64,000 nt of DNA from Arabidopsis thaliana (taxonomy: Eukaryota; Streptophyta; Magnoliopsida; Brassicales; Brassicaceae): assembly GCF_000001735.4 (NCBI RefSeq), contig NC_003071.7, positions 5,635,151 through 5,699,150 on the forward strand, written 5' to 3'. Of this stretch, positions 12,283 to 27,774 are shown in pieces; positions within the stretch are counted from its first letter, which is position 1; every line of letters begins with the position of its first letter. The position numbers and the translations under genes are program-made. The notes beneath the pieces are model-generated. The model did not search any database. It was not told the DNA's origin and saw only the letters and a program-made list of their open reading frames with translations.

Positions 12283-12516
12283 AAGACTAAAATCTTATCA
12301 ACTATATATACGTTAAATTGAGATTAGTATCCACAGATTTGTGCATCACACCACACAATTGCTACTTGTAAGCTACCAAATTAGACAACATTAAAAATTT
12401 ATATTTTTCATATATTGATTATGGTTTTTTGTAGTCATAAGTTTTTCTTCTACAGAGGAAGAAAAAAAAGAGTAAAAATAAGTTACTTTCTTTTCCGCAT
12501 CACCAGTTATATTAAA

Positions 12517-13189
12517 CTAGATAAAGCCCGCCTAAATAGGTGGGTGTAAGATATAAATTCAAATTTTTATCGATAATTTTAAAATTTGAATAGTAAATAG
12601 TGTTTCACACACCTTTTTAATATTTAATTTAGTAATTTTTGTATTAAACAAAATATTAATCATATACATTCGATTTTACTATACATTTTAACTATTTATT
12701 TGAGGATAATTAAATCTATTTTAATTTTATACGCTCCATCTTATAGTTGATATTTGAATTTTATATATTAACTCATACACTTTTCAGCCTACAAAAAAAA
12801 AAACTCATACACTTTTCAAATATTTAATTTAGTATTTTTTTCAACCAAAATTTAATCTTACAAATTCAATTTTTCAAAACAATTTAAATATCTACTTTAT
12901 CATAATACAATACATTTTGATTTGATTGTATTCAAACTGAAATACAAGTCGATTTGTAATACAAATATAGTTTTAGTCTATACATTCCACCTTATTTTTA
13001 GTTTTTCTTTTTAGTTAAAAAATTAAAAGTTAAATATTTTAAATATCTATGTTTCTTTTATTTAGTTTTCCTATTTATTTAAGAAAAAAGTAAATATTTT
13101 TTGTCATGTCAACATCTGAACGATAGACTTGATACGTGTCACGATCACGCGAGTTAGTAACTTTGAAAACCATACTTTATATAATAAGA
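12517..13189 (-). mobile_element. Complete non-autonomous Helitron (673 bp)
   Basis: Read on the minus strand, the element starts TCTTATTATATAAAGTATGG at 13189, the classic Arabidopsis Helitron 5' end. It finishes with a hairpin (CCCACCT ATTT AGGCGGG, one G:T pair, 12544-12527), then CTTTAT and CTAG at 12520-12517. The base before TC is A and the base after CTAG is T, exactly the A|T insertion rule, with no target-site duplication. The inside is AT-rich and non-coding, so the element would need Rep/helicase supplied in trans. It is ATREP-like by general appearance. A related 3' end occurs at 48968. Confidence 0.88.
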
Positions 13190-13204
13190 TTATAGGAAAT
13201 ATAC

Positions 13205-13566
13205 TCTATTCTACAAAAAGTCATTCATGAACCAATTTGCTTACATGAGAGAAAAGGCAATTACGATTTCGAGAGTTCTTAGCTAAACAATCTGCTCGAG
13301 TATTAAAACTACGAGCTAATGCTGAAAGAAGAGAAAAAACAAACTAAATACCAAAAAGAGGCCAATTCCGTTGCAAAAGTTGGTCAATCGTCTTGGTGAT
13401 CAACGAGAGAGATCAAATCTGCGCAATCGGTAGCAAAGGTATCTGTATCGCCAATGCTGATCATGCATTCCATTGCCCCTAGCAAAGATTCAAGTTCGAC
13501 GTAAAGCGGAGATAAGTTTTTTCGAAGAAAAAAAAAGTTACTCATGTAAGCGAGTAAGTAACTCAA
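13205..13566 (-). pseudogene. LINE RNase H domain remnant
   Basis: The minus strand encodes the end of a plant LINE RNase H-like domain: LSPLYVELESLLGAMECM, then FATDCADLISLVDHQDD, then PTFATELASF, then ARSFNTRADCLAKNSRN and a short tail. This order matches the C-terminal domain of Arabidopsis non-LTR retrotransposons, in which the enzyme removes RNA from the hybrid. The remnant is dead: a TGA stands where W is usual after HQDD (about 13384), and a frameshift separates the two halves near 13275. The Helitron at 12517-13189 begins just beyond its 3' end. No reverse transcriptase was seen upstream. Confidence 0.7.
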
Positions 13567-13579
13567 AAAAACAAAAAAA

Positions 13580-14620
13580 AACCTAGTTTTCTCTCTCGCA
13601 AAACCAGCCGCCGTCTAAAGAGGTTTTGCAGTTTTGAGGCTAGAATGCGGTGGCTACCTTAGCACTGATTCTGGCCTTGTGCGTCTTTGTTTAATTTCGT
13701 CTGTAGATTTCTTCCTTCTCGTTTTTATGGTGATATGGTTGTAGGGTTGATGGTGTTGGGGAGTGCGGGGACCAATTTCTCTTCTATATCTGTTTCGGAG
13801 GTTGGTCTCTATGTTGTTGGCAGCTCCCGTTTTTAGGCTTTGTTTCAATTTTGGCTGTATATGCGGCTGGGGTTTTGATTGATTTCCAGATCTTGATCTG
13901 GTTTTGTCAGTTGAAGCTATGTCAGTGTTTGTCACGATATGGAATTGTTTCCTTTTGTCTTCCCCCGTTGTGTTCTGTGTGTTTGCAGTTGAAGATGAAG
14001 TCGTTTTGAGTTGGTGGATGCCTCTGGTGATGGGTTCTGACCGGGTTATGTGACGTTCTTGTTGTGGACTAGGCGACGACTCGTCAGGGTGGTGGCTGTT
14101 TGGAGGCGATTTAGGTTGTCTTCCGGTGCGGGTATTTGGCTGAAACTGGGTCGGCAAATGCATGCGTGCAAGAGGTGTTTGTCTTATTTGGCTTGTCATT
14201 TGGCGATTCTCAAGGGCTTCCCTTGTTCCTAGTTTATTTTCGTCTTCTCGTGTGCCTTGGTATGGTGTGATTGTTGTCTCTCTAGTATCATTTGGTTCTT
14301 GCTTTCGTTCCTGGCGGTTTGACTTCAGAAAGATGTCTTAATTTTGTGGCATTACCAGTCTTATTGCTGCTTCACGTGTTCTTTTGGAAATCTTAGTGAG
14401 AACCTCTATGGAACAATAGGTCAGCTTAGTGCTTTGGTCTCCATCTCTTCTTTTTGCGAGTTTATCTTGTTGTTTTTACCTTTCTTGGTAATTTGGCTGT
14501 CTGGTTTTTAGGGATTAGTTTTCCTCCTTTTGGTCTTTGTCTCTAGGGATTTTTGTTTATCCGCCGGCTTATGTATGATTTTCGACTTGTATGTTCTCGT
14601 TGCAATTCTAATAAGATAAA
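13580..14620 (+). mobile_element. Retroposon-like unit with A tail
   Basis: The segment starts near CCTAGTTTTCTCTCTCGC and ends AATTCTAATAAGAT followed by a run of eight A residues. It is less AT-rich than its surroundings. The octamer AAGCGAGT occurs both just upstream (about 13549) and immediately after the A run, a possible short target-site duplication. Its roughly 1-kb size, A tail and lack of a sensible sense-strand protein suggest a non-autonomous retroposon. The Arabidopsis Sadhu family is one candidate, but I could not check. A 181-codon frame on the opposite strand looks like chance. Confidence 0.4.
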
Positions 14621-14938
14621 AAAAAGCGAGTCACATATCAAAATTTCAAAAAGCTTGGTACAGTTTTCAAAACATGTAAAACATTTCCAATAACCGTTTT
14701 GAAATTCATTATTTCAATAACACGGTTTACTTAACCGGTTCTACGTAGTCCACCCTTACCCATTGACATTTGACACTCTGTCCCGATATAATCTCTTTTG
14801 ACGAAAGTCAGGCAAAGAAAAAAATGAGAATCTTCAAATAAAAAAAAAAGAAGAGACTACGGAGAGTCAAAAACAGTGAGAGCTTTCTTTCATCTTCAGC
14901 CAGATCGGAGCAATCTTCTCCATAGATTCCGTGAAACG
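14621..14938. promoter_or_regulatory. NAD-ME1 promoter and 5' UTR region
   Basis: This non-coding stretch lies between the retroposon-like unit and the NAD-ME1 start codon. It contains A-rich tracts at 14820-14850 that probably fall in the 5' UTR. No specific control site can be supported. Confidence 0.35.
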
Positions 14939-19953
<5,015 letters not shown>

Positions 19954-20691
19954 GTTTGGTTCCCAAAATGAATAAGTCTACTTTCTCTTATTTATATGTA
20001 AAAATTTATAATTGGGGTTGCTTTATACCCAATCAAATTCATAGCTACTGCTTTCTCTTGTTCTTATGTAAAAAAAAAAAAAATATATAATTGGGTTGTT
20101 TGTTATCCAATCAGATTCATAGCTTCCACTTTCTCTTATTTATATGTAAAAAAGAAGTTATATTCAATCAGATTCATAGCAGCAACATTTTACATACATC
20201 GTATTAGAAATGCATTTACTTTTATAACTTATAGTTTCAGGTCAAGATACTAAGAGTAGTGAGTGAGGAACAATTTGAAGTTCTTTAATTCAAGCAATCA
20301 TCTTTATCAATCATAACATGAGTAAATGAATGAGAAACAATACACCATTCTCTTCCAATTAAGCTATTCTCTACTGGAAACCTTATAAGCTAGACCACTA
20401 ACTCTCAAACCGTAGGTGGTAAGTATTCTAATCCAATTAGCAGCATGGAATTAGTTTCTACTGTTGTAAATCATGAGAGATTGCTATATTTGCTCGAGAC
20501 GAACTAATCCGGAAAATATATGAAGACGAATTTCTGTTACACAAAACCATGGGTATACTGAAAATATCAAAATGTACGTGTCTAGTGTCTATATAGCAAC
20601 AAATATATATAAGCATCAAGATGTACTCACAAAAGGTAAAGAAAAGCATATAATATGTGAAAAGAAAGAAGAAAAAAAGCAAATGTCTCTC
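19954..20691. other. Intergenic between convergent NAD-ME1 and NF-YB7
   Basis: Both genes end here. Near 19980-20175 there is a decayed local repeat (TTTCTCTTATTTATATGTAAA and variants, with CAATCAGATTCATAGC variants), about three copies with a spacing near 60-80 bp. No gene was found. Confidence 0.45.
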
Positions 20692-21339
20692 TCACCAGTG
20701 AATTGAATCAATGTTATTATCATGCTGCTGCGGGAACTGTTTCTGCAATGATTTAGGAGAGAAAGCAATATTGGGAAAAGGTTGATGATCCACTGGTAGG
20801 AATGGAGAAGGATGATGATGAGAGATGTAACTAGTACATGACATGTTGTTATTGTTTTGGTCTTGTTCTTGAAACTGATAATTATGATGATTCTGTTGTT
20901 GAATCTGCTGTTGTTGTTGTCTTTGTTGTTGTTGTTTTGGGCTGTTAACTTTCTCTCCTTCGGTGTCTCTATATTTGCAGAGGTAGACCTTTAATGGAGC
21001 CACGTAGTCTTCGAAACCGAGAGTTGTGATAGCCCAAATGATATCATCTCCATTGATGGTCTTCCTCTTTTCTCTTTGACACTTGTCAGAAGCTTCACCA
21101 GTGACGAAACTAATGAACTCCGAGACACATTCTTGAACGGTTTCTTTAGCGTCTTTTGAGATCTTACCGTTACCGGGAAGAACTTTTTTCATGATCCTTC
21201 CGACATTCGCAATGGGAAGAAACCGGTCTTGTTCTTTGTTGTTGTTGTTGTTGTTGTTGGTCTTTGAAGAAGGGCTTCCTGGATTTGTTTCAGCTACTCC
21301 AGGAGACCCATGATCTTCTTCTGGGCTCTCCTCAGTCAT
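20692..21339 (-). CDS. NF-YB7: CCAAT-box transcription factor subunit NF-YB7
   Basis: This is the histone-fold B subunit of nuclear factor Y, which pairs with an NF-YC protein and then with NF-YA or other partners to bind CCAAT promoters. The gene is intronless and encodes 215 aa. The frame is open further upstream but has no ATG there, so the start is the ATG at 21339 ([11 protein letters not shown]). An Asn run at residues 28-34 precedes the conserved core from [18 protein letters not shown] to KVYLCKYRD (about 37-127), with the histone-fold helices and [13 protein letters not shown]. The residue after KIS is Lys and not the Asp of LEC1/L1L, so it is the non-LEC1 type. The C-terminal half is rich in Gln and Asn, with CAG/CAA runs at 20885-20940. 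Confidence 0.96.
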
Positions 21340-21720
21340 ATCTCTATCTCTTTGTTTTTTTTTGTGATTGATGTTAACCACATGTGATCAATCTGATTTT
21401 ATGGTTAAGCTTAGTGCATGAAACTAGGCAACTTTTCTATTTATGGATACCTTGCCAACCAAATTTGGAACTCCATGCGACTCGCTCCTTTTTTTTTTTT
21501 TTTTTTTTTTTCTTTGTTATTTGCCAGATAATAAAGAAAAGTGTAAGAAAATAGCAATCATGTAACATATTGTCATCAAATAGTGTTTTCAATTTATTAT
21601 TTTCCGTAGTATGTTTATTTAGTATGTAGACAACTATAAATTATCATGTCTCCATAATGCTTTGATTTATTGTATTATAGTAATTTCCTAAACTCTAGCC
21701 TGGTAAATATATATGGTGGT
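21340..21720. promoter_or_regulatory. NF-YB7 upstream region with long poly-T tract
   Basis: The gene's promoter must lie here. A run of 23 T residues at 21489-21511, broken at 21512 by a C, may vary in length between accessions. Beyond it the DNA is AT-rich up to the MULE target-site duplication at 21721. Confidence 0.4.
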
Positions 21721-23439
21721 TATTTATCCGAGAATATTACACGTAAAGGCACTATTTTGAAACTTTGGCCACAAATAGGCACTTTAAAAGCATTAGTCAC
21801 TTTAACTCAGTAGAATTACCCCTTTACCCTGAAATCGTTAGTTTAACAAAACCTAACAAATTTAGCCGGTTTTCGGTTTAATTTTTTAATCTCAATCTCT
21901 AAACTAAAACCAATTTGTGAGAAACCTCTTTTTCTCACCCAATCCTTCACGACGATTTTACAGTTTCATTTATCTGGGCAGTTAAAATCATCACAACGAC
22001 GATAACATCATCTCGACTCCGGCGATCATCCCAACGAGTTTTCTACCGGCAAAGTCATTTCCTCGTCCCTCTCCCGTCGTTATCGTCAACAAAGCTTTCA
22101 ATCGGCCGACATTAATTCGTCCTCTCCCGTCGTCGTCGTCAACACTTGTTCTCCCGTCATGGTCTTCATTTTCTTGTCTCTCAATCGATTCGTCGTCTCC
22201 GGCGTGTGCTAGTAACTTCTACTCGGTCCTCAAATGCAAGGTATTAATCTTCTCCAATCATTTTATTTGCTCTAATTATTCAACCGTGTGCTAATTTTAT
22301 TTATAATATCCAACATTGTGAAGAGCTAATAGGTGAAGACATGAATGCTACGTTAGGTGATATTTCAAAAATGTTAATCACAAGACCTTATCTTCTTACC
22401 ACAGACTTCGGCTTGCTTATCTCCTCATTGTTGACGGTGTCCTCGTATCCTCAAACCAACCTATTACGTCTACATTAAAATATGTAGAGATGTTGGCAGA
22501 TTTGGAGAAGTTCCTTAACTGACTGAGGTCTACGTAACTGACTGTCTATACACATGTGGATAAATGGTCAAAGAAACATGGATAATATACTTTGGATTGA
22601 CGTTTATTGTTCATGTATAAACTTATGTATTAGTATGAAACTATCATGTGAGTCTTTAGATGATCATGGACTGGACTGCTTGGACAATCATTAATGGACA
22701 AATATGTCTTTGATTTGCTGCGAATATGTTTATAGCTCGATAAAATTGTATCAACATGTCTATATACATGTGGATAAATGGTCAAAGAAACATGGATAAT
22801 GTACTTTGGATTGATGTTTATTTGTAAATCTTAATATAAATGTCATCCAGTCATAGTGAATTATCCAATCAGACAAACGAATTAATACAGTTATGTTGTG
22901 GATGGATTCATATGGATACATTAACAATTATCTTTATCTTTCAACATGAAAAGCGTTTGATATGGATACATTAACCATATCGATAATCTTATCTCTATAT
23001 TGCTGTTGAATGTTTTAGTGGTTTGTATCATATTATTTGTTTGTTCCATCCATAACAACATTTTTTCAAGTGCATCTAACATTTGATATCAGTTAACAAT
23101 GCGAAGAAAAATAAATAATTTTGTGTATTTTGAACTATTGTTTATTTGGTAAATCATTCTAGCTAATTATGTTTACAAATACGTTAAAACTTAATATAAA
23201 TGTCATCCAGTGATAATGAATTATCCAATCAGACAAACGAATTAATACATTTATATTGTGGATGGATTCTTATGGATACATTATCAATTATCTTTCTCTT
23301 TTACCATGAAAGACAAATCTAAAATTCCTTCTACCGGAAATATTGAGATACTGTTGTATAGCGGGAATATTCCCACCATCAGGTTTTAAACTATATTGTT
23401 TACAATATGATCAAAAAAAAAAAACATATGCACACTTAG

Positions 23440-23840
23440 AGACAAAGAGAAGCTCGTCAGCTCTCCCGTCTCAACCAGCTCGTCAGCTCACCCGTCTGAA
23501 GCATCTCGTCAGCCGGTCCGTCTCAAGTAGCTCATCAGATCGCCCGTCTCAAGCAGCTCGTCAGCTCACCCATCCGAAGTATCTCGCCAGCCGGCCCGTC
23601 TCAAGTAGCTTATAAGCTCGCCCGTCTCAAGCAGCTCGTCAGCTCACCCGTCCGAAGTATCTCGCCAGCCGGCCCGTCTCAAGTAGCTTATCAGCTCGCC
23701 CGTCTCAAGCAGCTCGTCAGCTCACCCGTCCGAAGTACCTCGTTTGCCCATCCATCTTGAGTAGCTCGTTTACTCGTCCGTCCGAAGTGTCTCGCCGACT
23801 TGCCCGCCCAAAGTAACTAACCTACTCGCACGTCTCGAGA
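23440..23840. repeat. 78-bp minisatellite built of three 26-bp subunits
   Basis: CAGCTCGTCAGCTCACCC or a one-base variant begins at 23476, 23554, 23632 and 23710, exactly 78 bp apart. Each 78-bp unit splits into three related 26-bp subunits starting CCCGTCTCAAG(C/T)AGCT or CCCGTCCGAAGTATCT, so it is a small higher-order repeat. Copies degrade toward the right, from about 23745. The block is GC-rich against an AT-rich background. Confidence 0.88.
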
Positions 23841-24087
23841 AGCCATTCAACTCGTCACTTATCCGCCGGATCATCCCTAAAACTGCCTAACTCGACATAC
23901 GACCTTCCTCCAGTAATGGCCTAGCTCGTTTATCGCGATATGAACTACGTGTGGCTTGATCCCTTTCTAAGGGTACGTAGGCAGCCTTTTGCAGTTTATC
24001 TTTTATTGGACTTGATATGTTGGATACTAGTTTTTTTGCCGAAACAATTTCTTAAATTTTTTCCATACGAGTTTCTTGTTTAATGGT

Positions 24088-24190
24088 GCTCAAGTCAAAC
24101 CTCCAGCACCAACCTGTAGTAAATGCAGTTATCGATGGAGATGATATCATTTACAGAGACTACGTGGATATCAGTATCGCTGTTGGTACC
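24088..24190 (+). pseudogene. Captured exon fragment of 2-oxoglutarate dehydrogenase E2 (succinyltransferase)
   Basis: The plus strand encodes [20 protein letters not shown] followed by [10 protein letters not shown]. This is the conserved catalytic-domain region of dihydrolipoyllysine succinyltransferase, the E2 subunit of the mitochondrial 2-oxoglutarate dehydrogenase complex. The similarity breaks at GTACCC after GCTGTTG, which could be a retained intron donor, and the next codons do not continue the protein. Only about 30 residues survive, so it is not functional. Arabidopsis has two such genes (At4g26910 and At5g55070, from memory) and I cannot tell which was the donor. Confidence 0.75.
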
Positions 24191-24309
24191 CTCCACTCTA
24201 GTTATTCTAAACCTTTCAGATAACTACAACTTCCATCATATTAAGATTTTCAAAGTCTGTAAAAAATGGCTATTGCAGGCCGATACTAATTCAGGGAGAG
24301 ATTCCTAAT

Positions 24310-24608
24310 CGACGCAAATAGGCCTCTCCAACAAATCTCTCTTTCTCTCTATCACACTCTTTATCACTCTCTGCTATCGTAGATCGGAGAATCTCCTCTG
24401 AGAGCTCTAATCTCTCAGTAATCTTCACCGCGTGTCCGGATCTAATTTTCCTGTAAGTAATCTCATTTTCAAGATTTATCTGCGATTTCTTCTCTTGATG
24501 CTAATTTTCCTAATTTTCCCCGAAGAATCGAGACCATTATGTGGAGAAGAATCGTTTCATCGCATCTTAAATCCATCTCCGCCGTCGGGTCCTGCGCGGC
24601 TCCGTCAG
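24310..24608 (+). pseudogene. Captured 5' part of cytochrome c oxidase subunit 5b gene
   Basis: From the ATG at 24539 the plus strand reads MWRRIVSSHLKSISAVGSCA and then APS, after which similarity stops. This is, from memory, the mitochondrial presequence start of cytochrome c oxidase subunit 5b (COX5b-1, At3g15640). The preceding 200 bases look like its pyrimidine-rich 5' UTR (TCTCTCTTTCTCTCTATCAC) plus a leader intron (donor GTAAGT at about 24452). The presence of untranslated and intron-like DNA suggests capture of genomic DNA and not a cDNA. It lies inside the MULE at 21730-24922. Confidence 0.6.
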
Positions 24609-24931
24609 ATTTGATTTTCGATATAGCCTTTAGCTATCAGTGTTACAATCAATTATCACAGTGAGAATTAACAACCATCGACATTGAGATAATTTCACTC
24701 GGCGAAGGTAACTTCCTTTTCTGTAAATATCAACTGTGGATTTATTAGAAGGGAACCAAATCAAAACAAACATTTCTAACCGGGTAAGTAAATTTTTGGT
24801 TTAGATGAGTGGGGATATAATTGTCCATTTATTTTTCAAAAACAAGGAAAAGTGCCTTGTACGTGAGAAGTGCCTCAAAAGGAATAAAAGTTTGTAGAAG
24901 TGCCTAAACATGTCCAATTCCCTATTTATCC

Positions 24932-26480
24932 ACAACAATATATTGTCATCGATTTTGTCACTTTTCTTCAATACGTTTCCTCTCACGAACCTAAATGGAA
25001 GAATTTTCTTGAAACCAGTTTTCTTAAATCATCATAAATGAAATTACTATTTTTATAATGTTAATAAATTAAAGTGAATTAAATTTTGTAATAGATTACG
25101 TCATTAGAAAGAAAGAAATAGAAAGCACATAAGCAATATCTTCCATCCACATGAACATAATTGTGATTTTTTTCTTGTGAAAACATGATTGTGATTTTCT
25201 ACAAATATAAAGACGAGACTAAAAAACATGATTGTGATTTTCTACTAATATAAGAGATTTAGAGTTTTAGTAGCGCTGTTAGTTTAATAATATTATGTTT
25301 AAAATAGGAATATAGATCTTTTCCATCTAAATCTGATCTGTTAAAAACAAAAATAAAATAAAAAAGAGTTCTAGTAAAATAAAACCATAGACCATATATT
25401 CTTTTTTTAATATGTGTTTGCTCATGTCTAGAATGAATTCAAGAACACATTTTTAAAAAAAGGTGGTCGTCAATTGGAATTGTTTGTAGATTACGAATTT
25501 CTAGAACTGCAGAATTCCTAATAATATATTAATTACAATCCAAAAAGTACGAATGATTTGTTTTTATACAAATGCTTTTAGTATTTCAAACAACAATTTC
25601 TTTCATTTCTTATGAACGACATTTATTCTTATATTTATGAATTAATTATATTAGTAAGTTATGTTGCATTATCAATTATAACTATAGTTGTATACATATT
25701 TGATATATAAACATATAAATGAATATATATGTGTTTGACAAAAAAAAGAAAAAAATATGTATGTATATTACACATATATCATATGGTGTAAGTATTCATT
25801 CATAGTCTAAGAAATTTCCACAAAAGGTTCTCAACATTTACTTAAAACATATTTAATATATGCAAAAAAAAAACTTTTGACGTATTTGTTCTTTATGCTG
25901 GTTGAGTCCAAATTGTTTTTCATCTAGTTAGCATCCACATTGTGGCCTAAATCTGTTATGATACTTTTGATATTTAGGTGTTGGGCTCTTGGAATAATGA
26001 AAGATGGCTATATGGTAAACTCCGCGAAGCCGAGGATAGGTGGAAATAAAGTAAATGTGGGTTTAATTTAAAAATGTTAGTCTTACATAGACCATTTTCA
26101 TAAATAAAAAATTTCCGGCTCAGACTATTTTCTAAAACCACTGCTCTCTATCGATAAAAGAGATGTTGGTGAAAGGAGCTGCTTCCACTTTGGTGATTGG
26201 CTAATGATACATAGCACCGATGCTCTCCGTAATACACAGTCCTAAAAAATCAACTCAATTAAGTCAGTAATACACACTCCGATTAATCTGTTCATTGTGA
26301 TCAATGTTTACTAACCTTTGTGTTTTGTGATCTCCCATGTCATTCCACCCATCAAGATAAATAACTCTAGACATATATGTCTTGGAGAAGACAACACTTG
26401 CATAAGGTTTCTATGCTTCCTATAATCTTGCAATTCACGAAAACGAATCTCGTTCGATCAATTGATGACTTTTACATGTA
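24932..26480. other. AT-rich intergenic DNA
   Basis: No gene is supported. A short direct repeat (AACATGATTGTGATTTTCTAC, second copy starting near 25226, about 45 bp after the first) lies around 25180-25255. The remainder is AT-rich without recognised domains. Confidence 0.4.
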
Positions 26481-26484
26481 TTTA

Positions 26485-27415
26485 TTATGAGAGTTGGTGT
26501 CTTGTACACTAATCAAGATGCTTTTAATACTCATCTTAAGTTTTTATTTTTGTTATAATCTAATAAAATATTTAAATAAAAGCACACATTGTGTTTTTAA
26601 GTATTTGCTTTTTAATAAACTTTGTTCGAGAAAATCTCATTTAAAAACCTACATTATTACCAAACTATACAAAACTTAAAAAAATCTAATTATGTCAATT
26701 GACTCTATGGTGGAACATGACTATGCCACTCCACATGATGTAAATGTTCATAACTTCTCTTGAAAAAAGCAGAAAATGCTTAACATTTGCTCAAAAAATG
26801 CTTAACATTTGCTTAAAAATTACTTATACTTGCTTGGATTAGGGAGTTTTCATCTTAAAGGGACAAGAAGGAGAGAAGTTAATAGGGCTACTTACAACTG
26901 CAATCAACCTCCATTCATCTTCCCAATTAGGCATTAGCGATAACTACTTTTTCGTCACTACTTAGTCAATAAGTTAAGGTTTCTTCAAATTTTAATGTTG
27001 TGAAGAAAAAGGCAGATGCTCTAGTATAGTTACTCTTACTCTCTCATCCTAAATTTAGTTATGCTATGATCACTATATTACAAACTATTATTTCTTTGAC
27101 AAAGACCTTATACCAAATTCATTTGATATTCTTAGCTGTCATAAAGAAAAAGATTTCATTACTTTTAAGTTTTTACTTTTTAACTTCATATGAAACCTTT
27201 TAAGTTCAGTATTTTCAATAATAGATAGTTTTGTAGTTTAGGCATTTAAAATTTTTGAGACCCTTAAACGTCCTTATGAGTTGGTGTCTTGCATAGCTTT
27301 TTGTACATGATGCTTTTAACACTACTAATCTTATTTTGATATCTATTTTTATTATCTAAGAAAACAAAATAGCATATATTTTGTGTTTACGTTGGTGAGT
27401 AATTGTTTAGTATAA
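26485..27415. repeat. Diverged AT-rich repeat, copy 1
   Basis: Three blocks of this segment recur in the same order further right. The GAGAGTTGGTGTCTT block is at about 26490 and 27779, the TTAAGGTTTCTTCAA block at about 26975 and 28020, and the TTGCATAGCTTTTTG block at about 27290 and 28327. Identity is high within blocks (roughly nine bases in ten by eye) with insertions between them. The shorter sequence GAGTTGGTGTCTT occurs at both ends of each copy. No protein was found. It could be a duplicated non-autonomous transposon or a segmental duplication. Confidence 0.7.
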
Positions 27416-27774
27416 ACCAAACCGAACATTTTTTACTACAAGTCTACAAGGTGTCAAGGTACAAGCAGAGATATACGCGGGAAATCATAACACCGCCGGT
27501 TTGAACCGTTGTTAACAAGAAATCATAAAAGACGTTAGAAAACTTTTTCTTTGTAGTTTTTTTTATAAATGCATTTTAAATCTCATATATAAAATATAAA
27601 TGTTATTACATTTGAAATATATAACATTCACTGAATCATTATTTGGACTTTTTGACATCGACTCATACTGTCATCACTTATGAAATAATGCTATTTTAGT
27701 TAATTAGTAGTATACAGTAAATGGTTTTGTAGTTTGTACAATTAAGAACTATTAGAATTTTACAGGTCTATATA

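Larger units (their letters stand above)
21730..24922 (+). mobile_element. Gene-capturing Mutator-like element (Pack-MULE)
   Basis: The 3193-bp element is bounded by a perfect 9-bp direct repeat, TATTTATCC, at 21721-21729 and 24923-24931, the expected duplication length for Mutator-like elements. Its ends are only loosely inverted: left GAGAATATTACACGTAAAGG, right (reverse complement) GGGAATTGGACATGTTTAGG, both followed by AGGCACT-type motifs that recur further in. No transposase is seen. The interior holds two copies each of two segments (about 22540-22610 with 22758-22828, and 22830-22950 with 23188-23310), a 78-bp minisatellite, and fragments of two nuclear genes for mitochondrial proteins. 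It was presumably mobilised by a MURA-type transposase in trans. Strand is given as the orientation of the captured genes. Confidence 0.82.

Noticed and set aside
13654-14199. 181-codon minus-strand open frame rich in T, S, Q, P
   Set aside because: It lies antisense inside the A-tailed retroposon-like unit, has no recognised domain, and its low-complexity composition fits a chance frame.
21340-21381. Upstream extension of NF-YB7 (14 more codons)
   Set aside because: The open frame there has no ATG; the conserved protein starts at MTEES (21339).
23343-23615. 90-codon plus-strand frame
   Set aside because: It is produced by the 78-bp minisatellite staying open in one frame; there is no sign of a real protein.
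23440-23840. CRISPR-like array
   Set aside because: The units are contiguous tandem repeats without unique spacers and the genome is a plant nuclear one.
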